Shown: positions 28,514 through 37,506, counted from the first letter of the stretch. The stretch is DNA of 64,000 nt from Teredinibacter waterburyi (GCF_001922985.1 NZ_MRUH01000019.1:62001-126000), one strand, 5' to 3'. Numbers and translations: made by a program. Notes: a model not told the origin generated them from the sequence alone.

Positions 28514-28528
28514 ACCCTAGCTTAGGGT
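28514..28528. promoter_or_regulatory. Inverted repeat ACCCTA-GCT-TAGGGT upstream of bufA
   Basis: A perfect 6-3-6 inverted repeat 23 bp before the bufA start codon and just before the ribosome site (CCAGGAGCC). Its size and position suit a repressor site or a small leader hairpin. No known regulator consensus is assigned. Confidence 0.4.
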
Positions 28529-28551
28529 TACATAATTCCAGGAGCCTCACC

Positions 28552-28824
28552 ATGAAGAAAATGTCACAAACAATCGCATTAACAACCGCAATCGCCACCG
28601 GTTTAGCCATGGCTGCAAGTGCGCACGAAGCCGATGCGGGTGAAAGTAAATTTGAGAAATGCTTCGGCATGGTCAAGGCCGGCAAAAATGATTGTGCGAT
28701 TAAAAGCCTAGGCACTAGCTGTGCAGGTTCTGCTCCAACCGACGGCGTACCCGATGCTTGGATCTACGTACCCAAGGGTAAATGTGAAGCTATCGTGGGT
28801 GGCAGCTTAACGCCTAAGAAGTAG
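28552..28824 (+). CDS. bufA: Bufferin-type RiPP precursor (DUF2282, BufA1-like)
   Basis: A 90-residue DUF2282 protein. Residues 1-24 form a Sec signal peptide ending ASA (predicted mature start near His25). The mature part carries four cysteines (37, 48, 57, 78) in the DUF2282 pattern [27 protein letters not shown]. In characterised bufferins (Caulobacter) a DUF692-family iron enzyme with its DUF2063 partner converts the central cysteines to thiooxazoles, the outer pair forms a disulfide, and the exported peptide binds copper and protects the cell. AGGAG lies 7 nt before the ATG. It is the first gene of the bufA-bufB-bufC-doxX operon. Modification and copper binding here are inferred from the family. 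Confidence 0.9.
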   Translation: MKKMSQTIALTTAIATGLAMAASAHEADAGESKFEKCFGMVKAGKNDCAIKSLGTSCAGSAPTDGVPDAWIYVPKGKCEAIVGGSLTPKK

Positions 28825-28833
28825 CATTCTGCA

Positions 28834-28871
28834 TGCGCAGCTCTAGATTCAACCGAATATTGGGCTGCGCA
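28834..28871 (+). promoter_or_regulatory. Intercistronic stem-loop between bufA and bufB
   Basis: TGCGCAGC (28834-28841) pairs exactly with GCTGCGCA (28864-28871) across a 22-nt loop. The sequence TGCGCAGCTC also occurs twice directly (28834-28843 and 28866-28875), so alternative pairings exist. It sits between a gene with a good ribosome site and one with none, as if to reduce expression of the enzyme relative to the precursor. Confidence 0.45.
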
Positions 28872-28882
28872 GCTCCCACCTT

Positions 28883-29770
28883 ATGAAGCCCACATTCACA
28901 TCCAGCACCGAGTTCGCTCTGCCAAATACCTGTGGCATTGGCTTACGAGCACCCCATTACCAATCGATACTAACCGACCGCCCAGATATTGCTTGGCTTG
29001 AGATTCATCCCGAGAACTTTATGGTAGACGGTGGCCCCTCGCATCACTATCTAACCGCTATCAAAGAGCACTATCCGCTATCTATGCACGGCGTAGGCAT
29101 GTCGCTTGGCAGCGCCAATGGCGTCAGTATTGAACACTTAATTTCCCTAAAAAAGTTAGTCGACCGCTACCAGCCGCTGCAAGTATCCGAGCACTTATCC
29201 TGGAGCCACGGTCAAGATATATTCCTAAACGACTTACTTCCTTTGCCTTACACAGACGAAAGCCTAAAACTGATTTGTCACCACTTGAATCAAGTGCAAT
29301 CTTTTTTAGATCGCAAAATTCTAGTCGAAAATCCGTCGACTTATATAGACTTCGCCAACAGCGATTACAGCGAAACAGAATTCCTAAAAGAAATTTGCAA
29401 ACAAACCGGCTGCGGGCTTTTACTCGACGTTAACAATGTTTTTGTTTCCGCCTATAACAATGGATTCGACCCCTATCATTACCTCGACAACTTTCCTCAT
29501 TCAGAAATAGGCGAAGTTCACCTCGCCGGACACAGCTTATACCCCCTAACAAAATCGGCGCAGATACGTATAGACGATCACGGTGCGCCGGTGGCAATGG
29601 AAGTGTGGGCCCTCTACGAGCACCTTCTCAGTCACTGCCAATGTAAACTACCAACGCTGATCGAATGGGACACAAACATCCCGCCGCTTGAGACGCTATT
29701 GATTGAGGCGACTAAAGCTGAGGCGCGCATGAAGATCTACTCGGTGCCGGTGTTGCCAACATGCGTTTAA
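28883..29770 (+). CDS. bufB: MNIO-family RiPP-modifying enzyme (DUF692, BufB-like)
   Basis: A 295-residue TIM-barrel protein of the multinuclear non-heme iron-dependent oxidase family (DUF692), which installs oxazolone/thioamide or thiooxazole groups on peptide cysteines, as MbnB does in methanobactin and BufB1 does in bufferins. Conserved pieces in order are CGIGLRAPHY, LEIHPENFM, LSMHGVGMSLGS, SEHLSWSHG, LVENPSTY, LLLDVNNVFVSAYN, GEVHLAGH, IDDHGAPV and IEWDTNIPP; the His, Asp, Glu and Asn residues in these are the expected iron ligands. No clear Shine-Dalgarno precedes the ATG. Its last 10 nt overlap bufC. It acts in the cytoplasm on the precursor before Sec export. Confidence 0.92.
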   Translation: MKPTFTSSTEFALPNTCGIGLRAPHYQSILTDRPDIAWLEIHPENFMVDGGPSHHYLTAIKEHYPLSMHGVGMSLGSANGVSIEHLISLKKLVDRYQPLQVSEHLSWSHGQDIFLNDLLPLPYTDESLKLICHHLNQVQSFLDRKILVENPSTYIDFANSDYSETEFLKEICKQTGCGLLLDVNNVFVSAYNNGFDPYHYLDNFPHSEIGEVHLAGHSLYPLTKSAQIRIDDHGAPVAMEVWALYEHLLSHCQCKLPTLIEWDTNIPPLETLLIEATKAEARMKIYSVPVLPTCV

Positions 29771-30582
29771 GACAACTTCAGGCGCTATTTAGTGACGTCT
29801 TATTTAATCAAAGCCTTAGTTACGAGCTCGAAAGCGCGTTCCAGCACTATGACCGCGACGAGCTCGATGCAAGGCTAAAAATCTACCGTAATAATGTGTT
29901 CGCCTCTCTTAGAGACTGCCTCAAAGAGATATACCCATGCATCTATAAAGCGCTTGGCGATGATAAATTTCTCTCGCTTGCTCATAACTATATTCACGAG
30001 CACCCCCCCAAAACCGCAGTAATGGTAGCCTTTGGATCCGGCTTTGCCGATTTCCTAAACAAAAAATTAAACAGCTCTAGCGCTGCGCAGCTCCCCGTCT
30101 ATTTAATAGATTTGGCTCGCTTAGAATGGCTGCAACATCAAGCCTATTATGCCGCCGATAGCGCGTCGCTAACCGCAGCAGAGCTAAGCTCAATTGCTCC
30201 CAGCAAACTCGCAGACAGTCACTTCAGCCTGCAACCCAGCTGCGCATTGCTCGAATCAGAATTCTCAGTATTTAATATTTGGCAAGATTTAACTGGCGGC
30301 CATTCGTTAACCGACGGCACCGCTGTAATAAGTAATGGTTCATTCAGTAAATCGAACGAAAGAGATACGAGGCAATCAATATTAGTTGTGCGCCCACAAC
30401 TGGAGGTTCACACCTATCTGCTCGAACCCGGCATGCACGCCGCACTATCCGCGCTGCAGCAACAAGCCAGCCTCGGCGAAGCCCTAACAGCAGCAAGCGA
30501 GACACCAACATTTAATCCCGCCAGTGCCGTCGCATTTCTTGTTCAAAGCGGCGCCTTAACCAAGGTTACTCCGACACCATGA
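29761..30582 (+). CDS. bufC: DUF2063 partner protein (BufC-like)
   Basis: A 273-residue protein of the DUF2063 family, the usual partner of DUF692 enzymes. The N-terminal helical region (LKIYRNNVFASLRDCLKEIYPC, then ALGDDKFLSLAHNYI and a Phe/Leu-rich LPVYLIDLARLEW) is the typical start. The second half is an alpha/beta region of about 120 residues that in MbnC/BufC-type proteins helps to recognise the leader or precursor. It overlaps bufB by 10 nt and the DoxX gene by 4 nt (ATGA), so the three are translationally coupled. Despite the old 'putative DNA-binding' family label, a role as the enzyme's partner is the better inference in this context. Confidence 0.88.
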   Translation: MRLRQLQALFSDVLFNQSLSYELESAFQHYDRDELDARLKIYRNNVFASLRDCLKEIYPCIYKALGDDKFLSLAHNYIHEHPPKTAVMVAFGSGFADFLNKKLNSSSAAQLPVYLIDLARLEWLQHQAYYAADSASLTAAELSSIAPSKLADSHFSLQPSCALLESEFSVFNIWQDLTGGHSLTDGTAVISNGSFSKSNERDTRQSILVVRPQLEVHTYLLEPGMHAALSALQQQASLGEALTAASETPTFNPASAVAFLVQSGALTKVTPTP

Positions 30583-31043
30583 AATTCATTCGTTTACTCG
30601 ACAACTTTTCTCGCAGCCTCGCCAATATAATTCCAGAATGGTTATTCGCAATTCTTGTTCGCATCTCTGTCTTTATGATTTTTTGGCCTGCAGCACAAAC
30701 AAAAATTGCGAGTGGATATTTTTTGGGGCAGAAATGGGCGTTCTGGGATTTATCGGCAGGCGTCGTGCTCTTATTTGAACACGAATACAACTTGCCTTTA
30801 TTACCGGCGGAAATTGCCGCTTACGCCGCCACTATTGGTGAATTCTTTCTATCGTTATTGGTACTTGCTGGGCTGTTTACACGTATTAGCACATTTATCC
30901 TGCTAATAATGACTGTAGTCATTCAAGTTTTTGTCTACCCAAATTCATGGGCGCTGCACTTGCTTTGGGCAAGCACGCTGTTGTACTTACTTAAACATGG
31001 AGCTGGAAAGGTATCTTTAGATGGGATTATGCGGCGCGGATAA
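30579..31043 (+). CDS. DoxX-family membrane protein (BufD-like)
   Basis: A 154-residue protein with four hydrophobic helices (about residues 22-40, 60-78, 83-105 and 110-135) typical of DoxX. LVRISVFMIFWPAAQTKIAS near the N-terminus is the usual DoxX opening, and TIGEFFLSLLVLAGLFTR is the conserved central motif. DoxX genes are frequent last genes of DUF2282/DUF692/DUF2063 operons. A quinone-linked redox or thiol-homeostasis role in the membrane is plausible but unproven. It overlaps bufC by four bases. Confidence 0.88.
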   Translation: MKFIRLLDNFSRSLANIIPEWLFAILVRISVFMIFWPAAQTKIASGYFLGQKWAFWDLSAGVVLLFEHEYNLPLLPAEIAAYAATIGEFFLSLLVLAGLFTRISTFILLIMTVVIQVFVYPNSWALHLLWASTLLYLLKHGAGKVSLDGIMRRG

Positions 31044-31082
31044 TATTACCGGGCAGGTATAACAAGATAGGAACGGAAATAA

Positions 31083-31148
31083 AATCACGCACTGAAGTAA
31101 TCTGTAACTAATTAGGTATAGTTGATCTCGATTAGTCAGTGCGCGATT
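31083..31148. terminator. Probable convergent terminator (long-loop hairpin)
   Basis: AATCACGCACTGA (31083-31095) pairs with TCAGTGCGCGATT (31136-31148) with one non-Watson-Crick position, across a 40-nt loop. T-rich sequence follows on both strands (CTTTTAAG to the right; TTTTATTT read on the minus strand). It lies between the convergent DoxX and phosphomannomutase genes. Confidence 0.55.
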
Positions 31149-31178
31149 CTTTTAAGCGAAAAACTTACGTAAGGATAA

Positions 31179-32540
31179 TTAGGCGTCAAACGTCTTAACC
31201 AGCCCCAACAATTCCTCTGTTTTTGCTTCCATTAAAGCGCGGTCACCACGCGACTCAATATTTAAACGCAACACAGGTTCTGTGCTCGACATACGAATAT
31301 TAAAGCGCCACTCATCAAAGATCATCGACAAACCGTCAACCTTTTCAATTTTGCTACAGCTATCGGTGTAATGAGCCTCAATTGCAGTAATAATCTTAAC
31401 CGGATCGTTAACCGTGTTATTACGCTCACCACTACAAGGAAATTTAGCTACGCGGTCGTTAACTAACTCGGATAATTTCTTACCGCTACGACTCATCAGC
31501 TCCGTCACCAACAACCAAGGAATATTTCCGTTGTCACAGTAGGCGAAGTCGCGGAAATAATGGTGCGCACTCATCTCCCCGCCGTAAACAGCATCTTCTA
31601 AGCGCATACGCTCTTTGATAAATGCGTGCCCCGTTTTACTTTCTATCGCTTCACCACCACCGGCTTTAGCAATATCGATGGTGTTCCACGTTAAGCGCGG
31701 ATCATGTACGACTTTAGCTCCGGGGTTTTTAGTTAAGAACGCCGCTGCCAATAAACCTACAACATAATAACCTTCGATAAAGGCTCCGGTTTCGTCAAAC
31801 AGAAAGCAACGGTCGAAGTCACCGTCCCACGCAATACCAAAATCGGCCTTGTTGGCAATGACCGCATCAATAGTTGGCTGACGATTTTCTACAAGTATTG
31901 GATTGGGGATACCGTTCGGAAAGTTGCCGTCTGGCTCGTGTTGGATTTTAATAATTTCAAACGGTAGTAAAGATTCGATTGCATCGATCACTGCACCGGC
32001 ACCACCGTTACCCGCGTTCACCACAATTTTTAATGGCTTTAATGCTGACGTATCAACGTAAGTCATTAAATGCTGAATATATTCTGGGCGAACATCTTGT
32101 TTAACAACTTCGCCTTTGCGAACTGGCTCGCGGAATTCACCCGCTTCTGCCGCCGCGCGAATTTCATTCAAGCCCGAATCGCTAGAAATAGGCCTAGAGC
32201 CTTCAGCGACCAACTTCATACCGTTGTAATCCATCGGATTATGACTAGCCGTCACACAGATTCCACCGTCAACTCCCAAGTGGAAGGTACCAAAATACAC
32301 TTCTTCGGTACCCACTTGACCGATATGTATCACGTCTGCACCCGCATCCGTTATACCCTCAATCAATGCATCCGTAAGCTCAGCACTCGTCAGGCGAATG
32401 TCATGGCCGACAACGACTTTTTTAGCGTCTAAAAACTCTACAAAGGCGCGACCAACTCGGTAGGCGACATCATTGTTCAACTCATCGGGAACACGACCGC
32501 GAATATCGTAGGCTTTGAAACACGTTATCTCTTTTTTCAT
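31179..32540 (-). CDS. manB: Phosphomannomutase (CpsG/ManB type)
   Basis: A 453-residue alpha-D-phosphohexomutase interconverting mannose 6-phosphate and mannose 1-phosphate (some members also use glucose phosphates). The order of motifs is [14 protein letters not shown], the phospho-Ser loop [16 protein letters not shown], the metal loop [13 protein letters not shown], the sugar-recognition loop [19 protein letters not shown], and the phosphate-binding [15 protein letters not shown]. Length matches E. coli CpsG. It is 137 nt downstream of galU on the same strand, so the two supply activated mannose and glucose for exopolysaccharide or LPS. The exact split between phosphomannomutase and phosphoglucomutase activity is uncertain. 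Confidence 0.92.
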   Translation of the reverse strand: MKKEITCFKAYDIRGRVPDELNNDVAYRVGRAFVEFLDAKKVVVGHDIRLTSAELTDALIEGITDAGADVIHIGQVGTEEVYFGTFHLGVDGGICVTASHNPMDYNGMKLVAEGSRPISSDSGLNEIRAAAEAGEFREPVRKGEVVKQDVRPEYIQHLMTYVDTSALKPLKIVVNAGNGGAGAVIDAIESLLPFEIIKIQHEPDGNFPNGIPNPILVENRQPTIDAVIANKADFGIAWDGDFDRCFLFDETGAFIEGYYVVGLLAAAFLTKNPGAKVVHDPRLTWNTIDIAKAGGGEAIESKTGHAFIKERMRLEDAVYGGEMSAHHYFRDFAYCDNGNIPWLLVTELMSRSGKKLSELVNDRVAKFPCSGERNNTVNDPVKIITAIEAHYTDSCSKIEKVDGLSMIFDEWRFNIRMSSTEPVLRLNIESRGDRALMEAKTEELLGLVKTFDA

Positions 32541-32677
32541 TACATCTATCTCTGTGACTAGTTCTATTGAAATGTAGTATTTGCGCTTAGCACCGCCAAA
32601 CGAAGCCGAGCGTCTAACTGCTTAGCCCTACAACTTATTCCTAGCAACCTAGGCCAAGCCGTACGACGGCAGAAGCC

Positions 32678-33499
32678 CTATGGGTTGTACAAGTTTTCGT
32701 AAACGTAATTAGTTGCGGTTACAAAACCTTCAACACTACCACAGTCAAAACGACGGCCTTTAAACTTATACGCCAACACACAACCATTTTGCGCTTGCGT
32801 CATCAATGCATCGGTAAGCTGAACTTCGTTATTTTTTCCAGGTGGAGTGTCACGAAGGATCTCGAAAATATCCGGCGTCAAAATGTAGCGACCAATAATA
32901 GCCAGGTTACTCGGCGCATCTTCTGGATTAGGCTTTTCTACCATTTCATTAACTTGATAAATGCCATCTTTAATTTGCTCTCCACCAATTACACCAAACT
33001 TGCTAATTTGATCTTCTGGCACTTCTTGCACGGCAACAATACTGCAGCGAAATTGCTTGTACAGTTTTACCATTTGCGAAAGAACACCTTCTTCGGCGAC
33101 ACAGAGATCGTCCGACAGCACCACACCAAAGGCTTCGTCACCAATAAGACGGTAACCATTTAAAATCGCATCACCTAAACCACGCATATCGCGTTGACGA
33201 GTAAATGAAAACGACCCCTTAGACATAACCTCGCGAATAGACTCTAAATACTTCTCTTTATCCGAACCGGCGATTTGATGTTCCAACTCATAGCTCACGT
33301 CGAAATGATCGGCAATTGCGCGCTTACCTCGACCAGTAACAAAGCCTATATCTTTCAGCCCCGCTTCCAGAGCTTCTTCGACACCGTATTGCACCAATGG
33401 CTTGTTTACGACGGGCAACATTTCCTTGGGCATAGATTTTGTCGCGGGCAAAAAACGGGTTCCATAACCAGCAACCGGGAACAAACATTTCGTAATCAT
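32678..33499 (-). CDS. galU: UTP-glucose-1-phosphate uridylyltransferase
   Basis: A 273-residue GalU that forms UDP-glucose from UTP and glucose 1-phosphate. The nucleotide-binding start KCLFPVAGYGTRFLPATKSMPKE is canonical, followed by LPVVNKPLVQYGVEEAL, GLGDAIL, VVLSDDLC, and the catalytic region VEKPNPEDAPSNLAIIGRY. Its length is slightly below E. coli GalU (302) and matches the compact Pseudomonas-type enzyme. It is the first gene before phosphomannomutase. Confidence 0.96.
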   Translation of the reverse strand: MITKCLFPVAGYGTRFLPATKSMPKEMLPVVNKPLVQYGVEEALEAGLKDIGFVTGRGKRAIADHFDVSYELEHQIAGSDKEKYLESIREVMSKGSFSFTRQRDMRGLGDAILNGYRLIGDEAFGVVLSDDLCVAEEGVLSQMVKLYKQFRCSIVAVQEVPEDQISKFGVIGGEQIKDGIYQVNEMVEKPNPEDAPSNLAIIGRYILTPDIFEILRDTPPGKNNEVQLTDALMTQAQNGCVLAYKFKGRRFDCGSVEGFVTATNYVYENLYNP

Positions 33500-34045
33500 A
33501 AAAAAGTACCTTGTAATGGTTAAAACTGTGAGAATTTAATGGTGTAGCCTATCGGTTCGCCTTGACAGGAAGATGTCAGCTGTAAGCTATTTATTCAAAC
33601 GGCCAGCCCACGCAAATAAAGGTTAATGCCGACACCACGTCGACATACCCTTCGCGAGCAGTGTCAGCCAAGCTATTTTTCTGCACTTAGCCCGACTTAA
33701 GCTAAAAAAGTTCGTAAGATTGAGCATATCAAAAACAAAAAGCGCGCTATTTTAACGCACTTTAGAGGGCTATTTAGCTGGGCCGCACATTTCTGGCCAC
33801 TCCACTGCACCCAAATAGCACCATAACGTTAATTCGAGGTCAATAAAGGCAGGAAATATACCATAATTACCACCAGTGTACGGGCGCATCTCCCGCAATT
33901 AGCCCAAGACCACAGGCAAACGTCTGGGTATTTGCGGGACTTGGCTACTGGACAAGCTAGATCGAGAGAGTAGAATGGCGCCTTTCGCGAATCACTGCCT
34001 CCAGGGCTAAAACCGTCTAAAAACAACAAATCGGACACGATACTA
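33500..34045. other. Intergenic region upstream of galU and fabA
   Basis: 546 bp between divergent genes with no supported coding sequence. It should contain both promoters. The main feature is the hairpin at 33891-33939. I found no recognisable FadR, FabR or DesT operator. Confidence 0.5.
33891..33939. promoter_or_regulatory. 49-nt two-part hairpin upstream of fabA
   Basis: Outer arms TCCCGCAA (33891-33898) and TTGCGGGA (33932-33939) are exact complements. An inner stem pairs CCCAAGAC (33903-33910, one bulged A) with GTCTGGG (33922-33928) around an 11-nt loop. It ends about 107 nt before fabA. It could be a structured leader or a DNA regulatory site. Confidence 0.45.
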
Positions 34046-34570
34046 ATGCAAGAATTTACACCCCAAGCTTCCTATACTCGAGAAGAACTCATCTCTTGCG
34101 GACAGGGCGAACTGTTCGGCCCAGGCAACGCGCAACTTCCAGTGCCAAACATGCTGATGCTAGATCGCATTGCTCACATAAGCCAAACCGGTGGTGAATA
34201 TGGAAAAGGTGAGATTATTGCTGAGTTAGATATCAACCCTGATTTATGGTTTTTTGGCTGCCACTTCCCCGGCGACCCTGTAATGCCCGGCTGCTTGGGC
34301 CTAGATGCTATGTGGCAACTGGTCGGCTTTTTCTTAGCTTGGAAGGGTAATCAAGGTCGTGGCCGCGCTTTAGGCTCTGGTGAAGTTAAATTTACCGGCC
34401 AAATTTTGCCTACCGCAAAGAAAGTGACTTACCACATTCAACTAAAGCGAGTGATAGAGCGCAAGTTGGTAATGGGGATTGCCGACGGCCGGGTTGCAGT
34501 GGATGGCAAAGAAATTTACTTCGCCAAAGATCTACGCGTCGGCTTGTTCACTAATACCGAAACTTTTTAA
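34046..34570 (+). CDS. fabA: 3-hydroxydecanoyl-ACP dehydratase/isomerase
   Basis: A 174-residue FabA, the hot-dog-fold enzyme that dehydrates 3-hydroxydecanoyl-ACP and isomerises trans-2- to cis-3-decenoyl-ACP, the branch point to unsaturated fatty acids. The catalytic His lies in [24 protein letters not shown] (active-site HFxGDPVMPG) and the catalytic Asp in [20 protein letters not shown] is typical of the N-terminus. It forms the standard fabA-fabB pair (96-nt gap). Confidence 0.97.
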   Translation: MQEFTPQASYTREELISCGQGELFGPGNAQLPVPNMLMLDRIAHISQTGGEYGKGEIIAELDINPDLWFFGCHFPGDPVMPGCLGLDAMWQLVGFFLAWKGNQGRGRALGSGEVKFTGQILPTAKKVTYHIQLKRVIERKLVMGIADGRVAVDGKEIYFAKDLRVGLFTNTETF

Positions 34571-34666
34571 CTCGCCCGCCATCACAGAGGCAGACAACCG
34601 TTCAGCTGTGGCATAATTGCCCCCCACACGGCGCGCTGAGCGGTGTTAACAATAAAGAGGAAAGCT

Positions 34667-35884
34667 ATGAAACGCGTTGTAGTTACTGGCATGGGCGTTG
34701 TATCGTGCATCGGCAATGACGTAGAGACTGTTCTGAACTCGCTGAAAGCGGGTAAGTCTGGCGTCACAACTAACGAATCCTACCAAGAGCACGGTTTCCG
34801 CAGTACCGTATCCGGCTCGGTAAATATTGATTTAAGTGAGCACATCGACCGCAAGGTATTGCGTTTTATGGGTGATGCAGCGGGCTTCACCTATGTCGCC
34901 ATGGAGCAGGCCATTAAAGATTCAGGCCTCAGCGCAACAGAAGTTTCAAACGAGCGCACCGGCATTATCGTTGGCTCCGGTGGCGCGTCAACTCGCAGCG
35001 TTGTAGAGTCCGCCGACATTATTCGTGATCGCGGCGTTAAGCGTGCGGGCCCATATCGTGTTACCCAAACCATGGGCAGTACCACCTCCGCTTGCCTAGC
35101 AACCCCCTTTAAAATCAAAGGCGTCAACTACTCTATATCGTCCGCATGTGCGACCAGCGCACACTGCGTCGGCAATGCCATGGAGCTGATTCAGCTCGGT
35201 AAGCAGGATGTCGTGTTCGCTGGCGGCGGCGAAGAGGAGCACTGGACCTTAACCGGCCTGTTCGATGCTATGGGTGCGCTTTCAACAAAATATAACGACA
35301 CCCCAGAGTCGGCATCACGCCCTTACGATGCTAGTCGTGATGGCTTTGTCATTGCTGGCGGCGGTGGCTGTCTGGTAATTGAGTCGCTCGACCACGCCCT
35401 CGCTCGCGGCGCTAAGATTTACGGTGAGCTTGTTGGCTATGGCGCCACCTCAGATGGTTACGACATGGTTGCCCCTTCGGGCGAAGGCGCTGCACGCTGC
35501 ATGCGTATGGCGATGGCCGATATTAAAGGTGAAATCGACTACATCAACTCACACGGCACCAGCACGCCAGTTGGCGATCTGGCAGAACTTAAAGCGATAC
35601 GAGAAGTATTTGGTGCTAGCAAAGTTCCAAACATTAGCTCAACCAAATCGCTTACTGGCCACTCACTTGGCGCTACTGGTGTTCAGGAAGCCATCTACAC
35701 CTTGCTGATGATGAAACATGGCTTCGTGGCAGGCTCATCCAACATCACCACCCTCGATCCAGAGGCTGAAGGGCTGCCGATTCTCCGCAATGCTCAAGAC
35801 GCCAATATAAACGTGGCACTATCCAACTCATTTGGCTTTGGCGGCACCAACGCAACACTCGCTTTTCAGCGTTATGAAGGTTAA
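34667..35884 (+). CDS. fabB: 3-oxoacyl-ACP synthase I
   Basis: A 405-residue KAS I condensing enzyme that elongates cis-3-decenoyl-ACP in unsaturated fatty-acid synthesis. The nucleophilic Cys is in [12 protein letters not shown]; the two catalytic His are in [12 protein letters not shown] and [11 protein letters not shown], with Lys in the latter region (STKSLTGH). The C-terminus [12 protein letters not shown] is canonical. I chose the ATG at 34667 (AGAGG 6-7 nt upstream; [13 protein letters not shown]) over an upstream start at 34643. FabA and FabB together imply the anaerobic-type pathway. Confidence 0.97.
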   Translation: MKRVVVTGMGVVSCIGNDVETVLNSLKAGKSGVTTNESYQEHGFRSTVSGSVNIDLSEHIDRKVLRFMGDAAGFTYVAMEQAIKDSGLSATEVSNERTGIIVGSGGASTRSVVESADIIRDRGVKRAGPYRVTQTMGSTTSACLATPFKIKGVNYSISSACATSAHCVGNAMELIQLGKQDVVFAGGGEEEHWTLTGLFDAMGALSTKYNDTPESASRPYDASRDGFVIAGGGGCLVIESLDHALARGAKIYGELVGYGATSDGYDMVAPSGEGAARCMRMAMADIKGEIDYINSHGTSTPVGDLAELKAIREVFGASKVPNISSTKSLTGHSLGATGVQEAIYTLLMMKHGFVAGSSNITTLDPEAEGLPILRNAQDANINVALSNSFGFGGTNATLAFQRYEG

Positions 35885-35914
35885 GGCTAGCAACCAAAAA
35901 TTTTACTTTGGCTA

Positions 35915-35951
35915 GACACAAAAAAAGCGCCTAAGGCGCTTTTTTTGTGTC
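35915..35951. terminator. Bidirectional intrinsic terminator
   Basis: A perfect 17-bp inverted repeat with a 3-nt TAA loop. The arms carry seven A on one side and seven T on the other around GCGCC/GGCGC. It sits between fabB (plus) and the convergent RmlD-like gene (minus). Confidence 0.93.
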
Positions 35952-35967
35952 TTACGTACACGTCAAC

Positions 35968-36855
35968 TTAACGAGCAACCCTGCGTAGATCCGGTAGCAT
36001 GCCTCGCCCATGAAGCCAGCGGCGAACTATTGTCTTAAAACCAACCCGCCATGTCGGCAGCTGTATGCCAAAATTATCAGTACAGCGAGCACCAATGATA
36101 TGAGCATTGCCCCGCAACAAACGACCCTCATCTCGACCAGCGATTATCTCTGGCATTGGTAACTCCAACGAGGTCTCAGCATTTATATTGCGCACAGTAG
36201 CATCGACAAACTCGGCCTCAGTGCAGGTGTCCGCGCTGTGCAAGTGAAACACACCCCAATTTTCCGCCCCACAAAAAATCTGCTGTAACATTGCCGTTAA
36301 ACTGCGAATCGCAAAATCCGTCGACACCAAGCCTAACTTGTGGTGATCCGAAGCGGCTGCTAACTGTCCGCTCAGTAACGGAGAGGCAATATGATTCAAC
36401 AAGCAATCACCCGCTTCATCCAACACCCATGGCAGTCGCAACACGATACTATGATCGAGCTTAAGTGCCGCCTGCTCACAACGATAAAAGCGTTTAGCGT
36501 TGTCGTGATCCAGCTCTGGCGGCGTAGATTCTAACGCTGAACCTTGCTGATACCCCTCACCAAAAAGCACAAACGATGAACACAAGAGCAGCGGGATACT
36601 TTTAGTTTGACATTGAAGAGCCAAAACCTTTGCTCGCTCAACGTCCCGCTCACTGCAGTGGCGCGACCGCTCGGGGAACTGCACCACAGCACTAGGAGAC
36701 TTTTCGTTAAATAAACTACTAACAGCAGCGGCATCTCGCCAATCAAACACATCGCTCGCGGGGATAATCAAAGAATAGGGGTAATCCTCCATGGCACGAA
36801 TGAAAGCCTGAGCAAGATCAGCTTCTGCGCCACACACCAAAATTCTGAAACTCAA
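35968..36855 (-). CDS. RmlD-like NAD-binding-fold protein with degenerate motifs
   Basis: A 295-residue protein with the overall pattern of extended short-chain dehydrogenases of the dTDP-4-dehydrorhamnose reductase group: an N-terminal beta-alpha-beta (FRILVCGAEADLAQAFIRAM), a domain of the type DVFDWRDAAAVSSLF, the strand LLLCSSFVLFGEG, and VLRLPWVLDEAG. However, the Gly-x-x-Gly-x-x-Gly loop has become GAEADLA, and the catalytic Tyr-x-x-x-Lys is not preserved (FYRCEQAAL instead). It is therefore probably not an active reductase, or it binds something else. It is 35 nt downstream of ssb on the same strand. Function unknown. Confidence 0.7.
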   Translation of the reverse strand: MSFRILVCGAEADLAQAFIRAMEDYPYSLIIPASDVFDWRDAAAVSSLFNEKSPSAVVQFPERSRHCSERDVERAKVLALQCQTKSIPLLLCSSFVLFGEGYQQGSALESTPPELDHDNAKRFYRCEQAALKLDHSIVLRLPWVLDEAGDCLLNHIASPLLSGQLAAASDHHKLGLVSTDFAIRSLTAMLQQIFCGAENWGVFHLHSADTCTEAEFVDATVRNINAETSLELPMPEIIAGRDEGRLLRGNAHIIGARCTDNFGIQLPTWRVGFKTIVRRWLHGRGMLPDLRRVAR

Positions 36856-36890
36856 AAGAACCCCCTATTGCACATCACCCTTGTCGATAA

Positions 36891-37415
36891 CTAGAACGGG
36901 ATGTCATCGTCAAAGTCATCCATTGCTGGCGGTGCTGATTGTGCGGGCGCGGGAGAAGACTGCTGAGGCCGTGCGGCTGCCTGCTGTGGGTTTCCCTGTT
37001 GCGGGCTTGGAGCACCGCCACCAAAGTTGCTACCACCAGACTGCGGGTTATAGCCCTGGCCTTGACCGTCACCCTGGCGAGAATCCAGCATCTGCATTTC
37101 ATTCGCGACAATTTCAGTGGTGTACTGATCAACTCCCTGCTGATTTTGCCATTTACGTGTTCGCAAAGATCCCTCAACGTAAACCTTAGAGCCTTTACGC
37201 AGGTACTCTCCTGCAATCTCGCCCAAGCGATTAAAAAATACTACACGATGCCATTCAGTGCGCTCTTGTGGCTGTCCGGTATTCTTATCCTTCCAACTTT
37301 CAGACGTGGCGATACTTATATTCGTGACCGCTCCGCCAGACGGCATATATTTGGTTTCTGGATCTTGCCCTACGTTCCCGACTAGGATTACTTTATTCAC
37401 GCCTCTGCTGGCCAC
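36891..37415 (-). CDS. ssb: Single-stranded DNA-binding protein
   Basis: A 174-residue SSB. The OB-fold (about 1-112) begins [20 protein letters not shown], with [11 protein letters not shown] and [21 protein letters not shown] flexible Gln/Gly/Pro-rich linker (about 113-165) leads to the acidic tip DFDDDIPF, which recruits DNA-repair partners. The start is GTG at 37415, 6-7 nt after GAGGAG; an overlapping ATG is out of frame. It follows the YajR-like transporter gene on the same strand. I saw no LexA box near it. Confidence 0.97.
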   Translation of the reverse strand: MASRGVNKVILVGNVGQDPETKYMPSGGAVTNISIATSESWKDKNTGQPQERTEWHRVVFFNRLGEIAGEYLRKGSKVYVEGSLRTRKWQNQQGVDQYTTEIVANEMQMLDSRQGDGQGQGYNPQSGGSNFGGGAPSPQQGNPQQAAARPQQSSPAPAQSAPPAMDDFDDDIPF

Positions 37416-37506
37416 ATCAATCTCCTCAAATACTTATCTATTGTCGTTTGTGCCCGATTCTAAACAGTTTTACGGCGGGCTCATAGCTCTGTTATCAGCG
37501 AACCTG

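Noticed and set aside
36939-37385. 148-codon frame antisense to ssb
   Set aside because: It lies wholly opposite a certain gene (SSB with OB-fold and DDDIPF tip) and has no protein features; a shadow frame.
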